Of a stretch of DNA of 8,662 nucleotides, positions 1 to 6,337 are shown piece after piece. The notes under the pieces were generated by a model that saw only the letters and a program-made list of their open reading frames with translations, was not told the origin of the DNA and did no database searches. Position numbers and translations under genes: made by a program. Source of the DNA: Lachnospiraceae bacterium (GTDB taxonomy: Bacteria > Bacillota > Clostridia > Lachnospirales > Lachnospiraceae); NCBI GenBank assembly GCA_017420605.1, contig JAFOIS010000236.1:1-8662 (forward strand). Reading direction: 5' to 3'. The stretch's first letter is position 1. Each line of letters begins with the position of its first letter.

Positions 1-5
1 ACCCG

Positions 6-323
6 TCAAAAACTGTCACATTTCCACGACGTATTTACCAGATTGTCGGCAGCCGCGATTTGCCTGTATCCTCGAAGGCCGAGAACGGAAGCTGCCAGGA
101 TCGCTCCAAAATCCGCTGCCGTGTGAGCCGCTGCGATTCCGGTCAGCCCGAAGAGATCGTGCATCAGATAGAGCGCGGGGATCAGCAGCACGCCCTGCCG
201 CAGAACGGATACCAGCGTTGCCTGAAAGGCCTTTCCCGCAGCCTGCAGATAATTGCTGCTCAGGTAAAAGAACCCAAGAAAGAGGCTGACCAGAATCAGC
301 CAAAAGAGGAAGCTTCCCTTCAA
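6..323 (-). pseudogene. C-terminal fragment of a MATE-family multidrug/polysaccharide exporter
   Basis: About 105 residues match the last third of a MATE-type 12-helix membrane exporter, which uses an ion gradient to expel drugs or flip lipid-linked substrates. The visible signature is a hydrophobic helix (FWLILVSLFLGFFYL), then SNYLQAAGK, a second helix (LRQGVLLIPALYLM), the loop FGLTGIAAAHTAAD and a final helix ending GLRGYRQI. A full MATE protein has about 440-460 residues, so the first two thirds are missing. The only start available is a TTG at 321-323, which overlaps the TGA stop of the AraC fragment (320-322). The MATE-like part begins almost at once, without the preceding helices. The stop (TGA, complement of 6-8) is intact. 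I read it as a remnant or a chimeric piece, not a working gene. Family recognition is fairly secure; subfamily is not. Confidence 0.6.
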
Positions 324-645
324 GGGGTGTCTTCCTCGCTGCTTTTTTCCTGCGCCTTTTCTCTCTTGTACCTGGCCGGGGTCGTGCCGTACTGTGCTTT
401 GAAATCCCGGATGAACTGCACGGTGTCGTGATAGCCTACTTCCTCACAGACATGGGAGAGCTTTGCGTTGGGCATTGCCCGGAGGAGCTGTTCGGCTCTG
501 GCCAGACGGTATGTCCGTAAGTTTTCAGTAAAGGTCTTGCCGCTGCTCTTGCGGATCAGGAGAGAGAGATATGCCTCGTTATAGTGAAAGGCCTTTGCCA
601 GACTCCGCAGCGTTACCGTCTGAAAGTTTTCAAAAATATAGTTGG
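320..645 (-). pseudogene. C-terminal DNA-binding domain of an AraC/XylS-family regulator (N-terminus missing)
   Basis: Read on the minus strand, this gives about 108 residues with both helix-turn-helix motifs of an AraC-type DNA-binding domain. The first runs NYIFENFQTVTLRSLAKAF followed by HYNEAYLSLLIRKSSGKTF. The second contains LSHVCEEVGYHDTVQFIRDF, followed by the family hallmark KAQYGTTPARYKR. The protein ends EEDTP with a TGA at 320-322. AraC regulators usually have 250-300 or more residues, with an N-terminal sensor domain; nothing upstream encodes one, because the DNA beyond about 645 codes for a GH94 enzyme on the other strand. In gut Clostridia such regulators often sit beside sugar-use or exporter genes. 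Here the adjoining GH94 and MATE pieces are also truncated, so the neighbourhood cannot be trusted. No credible start codon or ribosome site is visible, so the fragment is unlikely to be expressed as it stands. Confidence 0.72.
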
Positions 646-1440
646 GAGAAGCATCTGAACATGTTCCAGTGCGAGATCCCCGACACAGACGCGGCGAGGG
701 AGATCAACACCTGGAACCCGCTGCAGAGCGTACAAACGGCGCGGCTCTCCCGCTCCATCAGTTCGGACGCCTCCGGTGTGCGCGGGATCGGCTTCCGCGA
801 CACGGCGCAGGATATGCTGGCCCAGGCCTACCGCAAGCCGGAATGGGCACGGGATATGCTTTGGTACCTGGCCTCCCAGCAGTTGGAGGAGGGGCATACC
901 GTGCATACCTCCTGGCCCGAGGAGAAGCGCCCGCCACAGGATATTACCCGCTCTGACGACCATATTTGGATGGTCTATCTGGCCTACGCCATCGCTGCCG
1001 AGACCGGCGATCTGAGTTTTCTGGATAAGGAGATCCCGTTTCTTTCCACTGATCTGGTCACCCCCGTTGGCAGCGCCACACTGTGGGAGCATCTGCTGCG
1101 CGGCGTGGACTTCACGGAAGCGCATCTCGGCGCGCACGGCCTTCCTCTGATCCTCTTCTCTGACTGGAACGATCATCTCGGCCCCTTTGGACGAAAGGAC
1201 CGGGGCGAGAGCATCATGGTTTCGCAGCAGCACATCTATGCGCTGCGTCAGCTCAGCGAAATAGCGGAAGCTCGCGGTGATCATGTGGCACAAGAGCGTT
1301 TTGCCGCACTGGTCGAGAAGCAGGAGGCAGCTCTGGAGCAGTACGCATGGGACGGTGAATGGTTCCTGTGCGGTCTGGACGATGAGGCGCAGCCCATCGG
1401 GACACATACGCAGGAGCATGCCCGCATCTGGCTCAACTCG
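643..1440 (+). pseudogene. Internal fragment of a GH94 glycoside phosphorylase (cellobiose-phosphorylase-like)
   Basis: About 266 residues match the catalytic (alpha/alpha)6-barrel of GH94 enzymes, which cleave beta-glucosides such as cellobiose with phosphate to give a sugar 1-phosphate. Visible landmarks in order are WEKHLNMFQ, INTWNPLQ, the RGIGFRDTAQD motif, RSDDHIWM, TGDLSFLDKEIPFL and LILFSDWNDHLG. The first Asp of SDWND (codon 1162-1164) aligns with the general-acid Asp of cellobiose phosphorylase. Then come RGESIMVSQQ and, at the end, ARIWLNS, which normally continues with Q and a hydrophobic stretch. The N-terminal beta-sandwich and the C-terminal phosphate-binding residues are missing, so it cannot be a working phosphorylase. 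The frame is open from an ATG at 571 to 1458, but codons 571-642 are antisense to the AraC domain and those after 1440 are antisense to YfcC. Substrate specificity cannot be read from this piece. Confidence 0.75.
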
Positions 1441-1888
1441 ATGAGCCCATCATCATGAAAAAGAAGACGAGGACCGCCATCAGACGGTATTTGACGCCGC
1501 CGAAGCGGTCGGCGATCTTCGCGAGCATATAGTTCATCATCCCGCTGACGCTCAGCGCGTTGAATACGCCGCCGAGTACGAGCAGGAAGATCAGCACGGC
1601 GATGATCGTTCCGGGCCCTTCCGCGCCGAGGACGAGAAACGGTGACAGAAGCCATTTCCAGAACGGGATCCCGCCGTCGGCATAACGGAAGCCGCCTTCG
1701 ATATCGATCACGGAGTGTCCGGCAGCGTTGATACGCCTTGCGTATTCTCCTCCCGGTATGACGAGCGTGAGTACGTAAGTCAGTATCATCAGCAGAAAAA
1801 TGATCCCGATCGCGATCAAAAAAGAGCGGGCGCCGATCCGGATGCCGTCCGCGCCGCGGTTTTCCGCTTTCTGTGTTTCCTGCGCCAT
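1433..1888 (-). pseudogene. N-terminal third of a YfcC/DcuC-family transporter, truncated
   Basis: The minus-strand frame begins at an ATG (1886-1888) with a strong ribosome site (GGGAGG at 1895-1900, 6 nt spacing). It encodes 151 residues: a short polar N-terminus, a first membrane helix at about 21-45 ending in the family-typical IPGGEY, an outside loop, then helices at about 93-115 and 135-150 ending VFFFMMMGSS. This matches the start of YfcC-type carriers (DcuC family, PF03606), which have about 460-500 residues and are thought to carry C4-dicarboxylates, amino acids or dipeptides. Homology stops at residue 150; one more Ser and a TGA at 1433-1435 come from the adjoining GH94 DNA. The true gene therefore lost about two thirds of its length at the junction near 1440. 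The gene follows the 309-residue protein by 54 nt and was probably co-transcribed with it, as a transporter/enzyme pair. Confidence 0.75.
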
Positions 1889-1894
1889 AGACAG

Positions 1895-1900
1895 CCTCCC
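1895..1900 (-). promoter_or_regulatory. Strong Shine-Dalgarno site of the YfcC-like gene
   Basis: The minus strand reads GGGAGG, then 6 nt, then the ATG at 1888. This near-ideal site fixes the start of the YfcC-like gene and shows that its 5' end is intact, although its 3' end is lost. Confidence 0.7.
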
Positions 1901-1942
1901 GATATGCGCTGCCGCTCCCTGCAGATCTTTAAAGAGCCGCTT

Positions 1943-2872
1943 TTATTTTGTGAAATGATATGCCGCCCGGCCGGTCTCCTCGTCGTAAGCGTCCATCGCA
2001 AACTGAAGGCCCGCCTCTTCGGCGACCGTCTTCATGACGGTCTCCGTCGTATAGCGCAGATACGGCGATACCGCCGCGCCCTGCTCATGGTAGAACCGCA
2101 CGGCCGGGCATTCGGATACGGCGACGTCCATACGGTCCGCGCTCTTTGTGATCGTAAGCACTTCCGAGGCGTGTTCCTTCTCATACGTATCGCGGATCTT
2201 TTCCTCGAGCGCTTCGAATCCCCGTGCGCGCACGTCCTCGATCAGTTTCCCGTAGACATGCTTTGCGAAGCCCTCAAGATATTCGAAGACTTCCTCTTCT
2301 CCGAAAGTGTCCGCAATGTACTGGATGCCACGGTTCAGGCTGTGATGAAAACCGCGGTGGAAGTATTCGTTCTGGGAAGCCTTCCGGTCCATGATCTCGG
2401 TATTCTCATCGGCGATGATGCGGCCGTCGAACTTCGTTTTATCATAGACCATCAGACGGCAGGCCGCCTGATCGGTCCCGATGAAATTATAGATATAATC
2501 AAGGCCGACGGTGGCGACGGCTTCTCTGTAATGGTCGCAGTGCATGCAGTAACGCGGATACGGATCCACGCCGATGCTGTCCTTGAGGTCGAGCAGGCGT
2601 CCCTTGGACGGGCAGCGGTGCATGTCGATCATGAACCAGCCGGCCTTCTCGTTGAGGTACATCGTGAAATCCGCCGCTTCTTCGTTCAGCGTGCCGGTCC
2701 AGTACGTGAAGCAGCCGCGGATCCCTTCTTTCTTCACACACGCCGCGAGGGGAGACTTGTCCGGCTGGAAAAGGAACGTCCAGTAGTCCTCGACCGCCTT
2801 GCGCCCGTGCTTTCTTTCGATGAAGGAGAACAGTTCACTGTACGACGGAATAAACTCTGTGCATGAAATCAT
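1943..2872 (-). CDS. Internally duplicated 309-residue protein, possibly L-2-amino-thiazoline-4-carboxylic acid hydrolase family
   Basis: This is an intact cytosolic-looking protein without signal peptide or membrane helices. The start is an ATG at 2870-2872 with GAGAGG 8 nt upstream; the stop is TAA. It has a two-fold internal repeat. Residues about 64-144 contain EEAADFT, then HRCP (Cys87), then VDPYPRY and VATVGL. Residues about 233-307 contain EHASEVL, then SECP (Cys255), then VSPYLRY and VAEEAGL, in the same order and spacing. The first copy adds a YCMHC motif (Cys109, Cys112) and Cys138, which the second lacks. I tentatively place it with the L-2-amino-thiazoline-4-carboxylic acid hydrolase family (PF14196), from the CP and PY motifs and the C-terminal layout; this is memory-based and only moderately likely. 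It starts 28 nt after the TPR lipoprotein stop and is followed by a YfcC-like carrier, suggesting that it acts on an imported small molecule. The substrate is unknown. Confidence 0.6.
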   Translation of the reverse strand: MISCTEFIPSYSELFSFIERKHGRKAVEDYWTFLFQPDKSPLAACVKKEGIRGCFTYWTGTLNEEAADFTMYLNEKAGWFMIDMHRCPSKGRLLDLKDSIGVDPYPRYCMHCDHYREAVATVGLDYIYNFIGTDQAACRLMVYDKTKFDGRIIADENTEIMDRKASQNEYFHRGFHHSLNRGIQYIADTFGEEEVFEYLEGFAKHVYGKLIEDVRARGFEALEEKIRDTYEKEHASEVLTITKSADRMDVAVSECPAVRFYHEQGAAVSPYLRYTTETVMKTVAEEAGLQFAMDAYDEETGRAAYHFTK

Positions 2873-2900
2873 TTCGCATACCTCTCTTTTTTTATGCTCC

Positions 2901-3947
2901 TCAGCGCGTCATCAGGAATTCGTACTCCCGCTGCCCCGCCTCATTATCCGGGAACATGGTATGGAACGCGGCAGCCTTGATCTTTGCCGTCTCCCATTCT
3001 TTCTTATACTCGTAAACGACGATCTCGTTGTAAAGAAGGCTCTCGTTCACCGCTTCGTCCTGGAGCGCCAGTCCCTCCCGGATATGGGAAAGGGCGCTGT
3101 CGTAGCTTCCGTCCAGCATGTCGCACAGCGCCAGGCCGTTGCAGGAAGCCGCCGCGCAGCGCGGATTGTCCAGATACTCGCGGAACATGGCCCGCGCGTT
3201 GGCCGGATCGTCCATGGCAAGATACGTGCGGCCCAAAAGAAGTACCGCGTGCTCGTCGTCGGCGTCATTCCTGAGCGCAAGAAGCAGTTCTTCCTTGGCC
3301 TGGTCGTAATTCTGCAGGTAATAACTGATCACGGCCCGCCCGTAATGCTCGCGCTCGTTCTTCTCCGCCATATCATGCGCGCGCGACAGGAATTCCGCCC
3401 CGTACGTATTCATTTTATAGTTGCGGAACACTTCGTAGATACTCACGACGAGCCGGTAGTCGTCCGTAAGCGACGCCGCCTGATCAAAATCCGCAAGCGC
3501 CTCCTCGGTGCGGCCTTCGGCCATCAGGAGCCGTCCGCGCATATAAAGAAGATTCGGCTCCGCCTCCTCCGCGATCAGCGTATCGTAGATCGCCTCGGCC
3601 TCGGCGGTCTTGCCGGTCTTCATGCGGCAGTATGCCGTATACTCTTCGAGATCCCGAGCGAATGCCGGTCCCTGGTTCGTCATGGCCAGTTTGGAGCGCG
3701 AAAAGGCGATCGACGCCTCGGTATAGGCGCCGGTCTCCATCCGGGCGATACCGATCCCCCGCCAGCTCTCCGCCGTGTATTCGTTATCCGCGATCAGGCC
3801 TTCGAACACCCCGATCGCCTTGTCATATTCCGCCTGTCCCAGAAGGTCCGACGCCTCCGTGAACCTTTCCTTCGCGTCCGTATGCGCGCAGCCGGAAAGC
3901 AGAAGGAGCGCCGCGCAGAATATGATCAGTTTCCGCACAAAACGCAT
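2901..3947 (-). CDS. TPR-repeat lipoprotein
   Basis: This 348-residue protein has a lipoprotein signal: two basic patches (MRFVRK), a hydrophobic run and the lipobox LSGC with the lipidated Cys at position 20. It is therefore expected on the outer face of the cell membrane. The rest is a chain of helix pairs with the TPR pattern (small residues near positions 8 and 20, A and F near 27). The clearest copies are at about 27-56, 61-87, 102-127, 133-160, 204-227 and 232-260, with degenerate units to about 335. TPR scaffolds bind other proteins, so a role in organising envelope machinery is plausible but unproven. The ATG lies 3 nt after the glmM stop, and its ribosome site (CGGAG) lies inside the glmM end, so it is surely translated from the same message. 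No catalytic motif is visible. Confidence 0.82.
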   Translation of the reverse strand: MRFVRKLIIFCAALLLLSGCAHTDAKERFTEASDLLGQAEYDKAIGVFEGLIADNEYTAESWRGIGIARMETGAYTEASIAFSRSKLAMTNQGPAFARDLEEYTAYCRMKTGKTAEAEAIYDTLIAEEAEPNLLYMRGRLLMAEGRTEEALADFDQAASLTDDYRLVVSIYEVFRNYKMNTYGAEFLSRAHDMAEKNEREHYGRAVISYYLQNYDQAKEELLLALRNDADDEHAVLLLGRTYLAMDDPANARAMFREYLDNPRCAAASCNGLALCDMLDGSYDSALSHIREGLALQDEAVNESLLYNEIVVYEYKKEWETAKIKAAAFHTMFPDNEAGQREYEFLMTR

Positions 3948-3950
3948 GGT

Positions 3951-5309
3951 TTACTCCGAAAGGATCAGACCCTGCTCCCGGATCACCGCGATGATCCCGT
4001 TCACCGTTTCTTCACAAAGCGTGTCCGTTTTCGCTTCCGCCATGACGCGCAGCACCGGCTCCGTGCCGCTTTCGCGGACCAGTACGCGGCCGTCGTCGCC
4101 GAGCGCCTCTTCCGCCCTGCAGACCGCTTCGCAGACCGCCGGATTCTCCCGCGCCGTCTTCTTATCGGTAACGCGTACGTTCTTGAGGACCTGCGGATAG
4201 ATCTTCAGGTCTCTCGTCAGCATCGAAAGCGGCAGTTTCTTATCGAGCACGGTCTGCATGACCATAAGAGACGTCAGGATCCCGTCGCCCGTCGTCGCGT
4301 ATTTGCTGAAAATGATGTGGCCGGACTGCTCGCCGCCGATCCTGTGGCCGTTCGCCATCATGTTCTCGGCCACGTATTTGTCGCCGACCTTCGTCTTTTC
4401 GTAACGGATGCCGATCGCGTCGCAGGCCTTGTAAAGCCCGAGGTTCGACATGACGGTCGTGACGATCGTATCGTTGTCGAGACGTCCCTGTTCCTTGAGA
4501 TACCGGGCTGTGATATACATGATCGCGTCGCCGTTGACCACGTTCGCCTTATCGTCCACGGCGATGCAGCGGTCCGCGTCGCCGTCGTACGCGAAGCCGA
4601 TATCCAGTTTCTCCTCCCGCACGAGCTTGACGAGCGCCTCGATATGTGTCGAGCCGCAGCCGCGGTTGATGTTCGTGCCGTCCGGATCGTTGTTGATCAC
4701 ATAGGTCTTCGCGCCGAGCGCGTCGAAAACACTCTTCGCGACCTGCGAGGCGCTGCCGTTCGCAAGGTCCAGGCCGACGCGCATGGACTTGAACGAACGT
4801 GTCGGGATGGAGATGAGATAGCCGATATAACGGTTCCGGCCCGCGGAGTAATCCACGGTCCTGCCGATGCCGTCCCGCTTCGCGTACGGGATCTCCGGTA
4901 CGCCCTCGTCGATATAGCGTTCGATCGCCTCCTCGACCTCGGCTTCGATCTTCTGACCGTTCGCGCGAAGGATCTTGATGCCGTTGTCATAATACGGGTT
5001 ATGGCTCGCGGAGATCATGATGCCGCAGTCGAAATCCTCGGTGCGCACCACATACGATACGCTCGGCGTCGTCGTTACGTGAATAAGATACGCGTCCGCG
5101 CCGGAGGAAGTGATGCCCGCACACAGCGCGTCCTCGAGCATATAGCTCGAGCGGCGGGTATCCTTGCCGATCGCGATCTGCGCCCTGGTCCCGGAATGCT
5201 TCTTTCCGTAATACCATCCGAGAAAGCGTCCGACCTTGAACGCATGCTCCGCCGTCAGATCCACATTGGCTTCGCCGCGGAAGCCGTCAGTTCCAAAATA
5301 CTTACCCAT
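3951..5309 (-). CDS. glmM: Phosphoglucosamine mutase GlmM
   Basis: GlmM converts glucosamine-6-phosphate to glucosamine-1-phosphate, a step towards UDP-GlcNAc for peptidoglycan. At 452 residues it has the usual length, with all four alpha-D-phosphohexomutase signatures. Numbered from the chosen start these are: ISASHNP, with the phosphoserine at Ser102 as in E. coli GlmM; the Mg-binding loop DGDADR (242-247); the sugar-binding GGEQSGH (325-331); and the phosphate-binding RESGTEPVLRVM (412-423). I chose the ATG at 5307-5309 because GlmM proteins begin GKYFGTDG and because the only AGGA (5321-5324) is 11 nt away. The in-frame ATG at 5316-5318 has it only 2 nt away, but would add just Met-Pro-Tyr. 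The gene follows the nucleotidyltransferase and precedes the TPR lipoprotein by 3 nt, so the three form an operon. Function is highly secure. Confidence 0.95.
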   Translation of the reverse strand: MGKYFGTDGFRGEANVDLTAEHAFKVGRFLGWYYGKKHSGTRAQIAIGKDTRRSSYMLEDALCAGITSSGADAYLIHVTTTPSVSYVVRTEDFDCGIMISASHNPYYDNGIKILRANGQKIEAEVEEAIERYIDEGVPEIPYAKRDGIGRTVDYSAGRNRYIGYLISIPTRSFKSMRVGLDLANGSASQVAKSVFDALGAKTYVINNDPDGTNINRGCGSTHIEALVKLVREEKLDIGFAYDGDADRCIAVDDKANVVNGDAIMYITARYLKEQGRLDNDTIVTTVMSNLGLYKACDAIGIRYEKTKVGDKYVAENMMANGHRIGGEQSGHIIFSKYATTGDGILTSLMVMQTVLDKKLPLSMLTRDLKIYPQVLKNVRVTDKKTARENPAVCEAVCRAEEALGDDGRVLVRESGTEPVLRVMAEAKTDTLCEETVNGIIAVIREQGLILSE

Positions 5310-5339
5310 ATACGGCATGGTCCTTTCTTTGACTTGACA

Positions 5340-5356
5340 GGATCTTTATCAGATCC
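5340..5356. repeat. Short perfect inverted repeat between the nucleotidyltransferase gene and glmM
   Basis: GGATCT and AGATCC flank a 5-nt loop, a perfect 6-bp stem in the 55-nt gap before the chosen glmM start. No T-run follows in the direction of transcription, so it is not a typical terminator. It could be a weak mRNA hairpin just upstream of the glmM ribosome site, or chance. Confidence 0.3.
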
Positions 5357-5364
5357 CGGACATA

Positions 5365-6279
5365 TTACATAAGCGGGGTGGCGTAAACGCCGTCCGCGAT
5401 AAGGCGCGAGAATGCTTCCCGGACGGACGCCTTGTCTTCCTGATAGGTGACGCCGAACCATTTATCCGGACTGGAGAGGACACGGATCTTCGCCCGGTCT
5501 TCGCGGAGCAGGCGGTCGATCTCGATCGGAAGCAGGTATTCCGCCTTGAGCGGATCGTTTGCGGGATCCGCAAGGAACGCGGGGAAGCCTTCCTCGAACG
5601 CATCAAGGAATCCGGGATACAGGCCCCACATATTCATCGATACGAGGCTGTCTGGATCGATCGGCACCACTCCGCCGTCCGTCATCACAGCGGCTCCCTC
5701 CGGCGTGCGGATAATATTCTTCGTTTCGTCGACGCCGGCCAGACCCCCGTTTTCCCCGAGGCGGCAGACGCCGCGCGTGACGCCGCCGTTATCGGACAGC
5801 GTATTTTTCAGAATAAAGCCGACCATCGCGCCGGAAAGTTTTCCGTCTTCACAGCCTTCATGGGATACCAGATATTCATGCAGGGTCCGGTATGCCTCTT
5901 TACCGTAATAATCGTCCGCGTTGATCACCGCGAACGGTTCGCGGATGACGTCCTTCGCGCAGAGCAGCGCCTGCGCCGTGCCGAACGGTTTTTTTCTTCC
6001 CTCCGGAACGGTGAACCCTTCCGGGAGCTTCGTTATTTCCTGATATGCATAATCGACTTCGCAGATCTTCGCGATCCGATCCCCGATGATCCGCCGGAAA
6101 TCTTCGTCGAGGTCCTGCCGGATAATAAAAATGACCTTGTCAAATCCCGCTTCCAGGGCGTCGTGGATGGAGTAATCGATGATGATCTCCCCGCTCGGTC
6201 CGACCGCCTCCAGCTGCTTGATCCCGCCTCCGTAACGGCTGCCGATCCCGGCTGCCAAGACTACGAGTGATGTTTTCAT
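5365..6279 (-). CDS. Sugar-phosphate nucleotidyltransferase (NTP_transferase family)
   Basis: This 304-residue cytosolic enzyme has the Rossmann-like nucleotidyltransferase fold (PF00483), which joins a sugar 1-phosphate to a nucleotide. The nucleotide loop LAAGIGSRYGGGIKQ lies at residues 8-22 (the usual G-x-G-x-R...K pattern). A base-contact segment PFGTAQA lies at 98-104, and the metal-binding NADDYYG at 120-126. There is no left-handed beta-helix acetyltransferase tail, so it is not GlmU. Position directly before glmM suggests amino-sugar or related envelope precursors, but substrate and nucleotide cannot be assigned. The ATG has AAGGA (6286-6290) 6 nt upstream, and an extended -10 promoter lies about 40 nt upstream, making this the probable first gene of the operon. 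The C-terminus ends KWFGVTYQED...ATPLM, which keeps the common length of this Clostridia group. The family is secure; the reaction is not. Confidence 0.85.
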   Translation of the reverse strand: MKTSLVVLAAGIGSRYGGGIKQLEAVGPSGEIIIDYSIHDALEAGFDKVIFIIRQDLDEDFRRIIGDRIAKICEVDYAYQEITKLPEGFTVPEGRKKPFGTAQALLCAKDVIREPFAVINADDYYGKEAYRTLHEYLVSHEGCEDGKLSGAMVGFILKNTLSDNGGVTRGVCRLGENGGLAGVDETKNIIRTPEGAAVMTDGGVVPIDPDSLVSMNMWGLYPGFLDAFEEGFPAFLADPANDPLKAEYLLPIEIDRLLREDRAKIRVLSSPDKWFGVTYQEDKASVREAFSRLIADGVYATPLM

Positions 6280-6320
6280 GTCCTGTCCTTTCTCACTAAA
6301 CTGTTATCCAGAATCAATTT

Positions 6321-6329
6321 ATTATATCA
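6321..6329 (-). promoter_or_regulatory. Extended -10 promoter (TGATATAAT) for the nucleotidyltransferase-glmM operon
   Basis: On the minus strand the gap after prfA contains TGA directly followed by TATAAT, a perfect -10 box with the TGn extension. The region is AT-rich in an otherwise GC-rich window. A -35 box at 17 nt is poor (TTCCGT), as is common for extended -10 promoters. Transcription would start near 6313-6314, giving a leader of about 35 nt with a good ribosome site. A sigma-70/SigA-type promoter here is plausible though unproven. Confidence 0.5.
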
Positions 6330-6337
6330 TTACTTGC

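Noticed and set aside
613..1419. Minus-strand open frame opposite the GH94 fragment
   Set aside because: The plus strand shows clear GH94 motifs over the same span; the minus translation has no recognisable pattern.
1..1440. Mobile element or integrated phage as the cause of the mosaic end
   Set aside because: No transposase, integrase, terminal inverted repeat, target duplication or tRNA attachment site could be found.
1901..1942. Direct GCCGCT copies and CTTTAAAG palindrome between the YfcC-like gene and the 309-residue gene
   Set aside because: Too short, and without terminator or operator organisation; likely chance.
1715..2866. Plus-strand open frame of 383 codons
   Set aside because: It is antisense to the 309-residue protein and the YfcC start, both of which have good ribosome sites and family-like sequence; the composition looks like an antisense artefact.
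5310..5318. Upstream glmM start at ATG 5318
   Set aside because: The ribosome site is only 2 nt away, and GlmM proteins usually begin at GKYFGTDG; the difference is three residues and remains uncertain.
5340..5356. Hairpin as a rho-independent terminator
   Set aside because: The stem is only 6 bp and no T-run follows on the minus strand; glmM and the upstream gene appear co-transcribed.
2799..5372. Very long plus-strand open frame (857 codons) opposite the TPR lipoprotein, glmM and two neighbouring gene ends
   Set aside because: It lies antisense to glmM, whose four signatures are certain, and to a clear lipoprotein. The translation is rich in Arg, His and Val with no domain pattern, as expected for the mirror of GC-rich codons.
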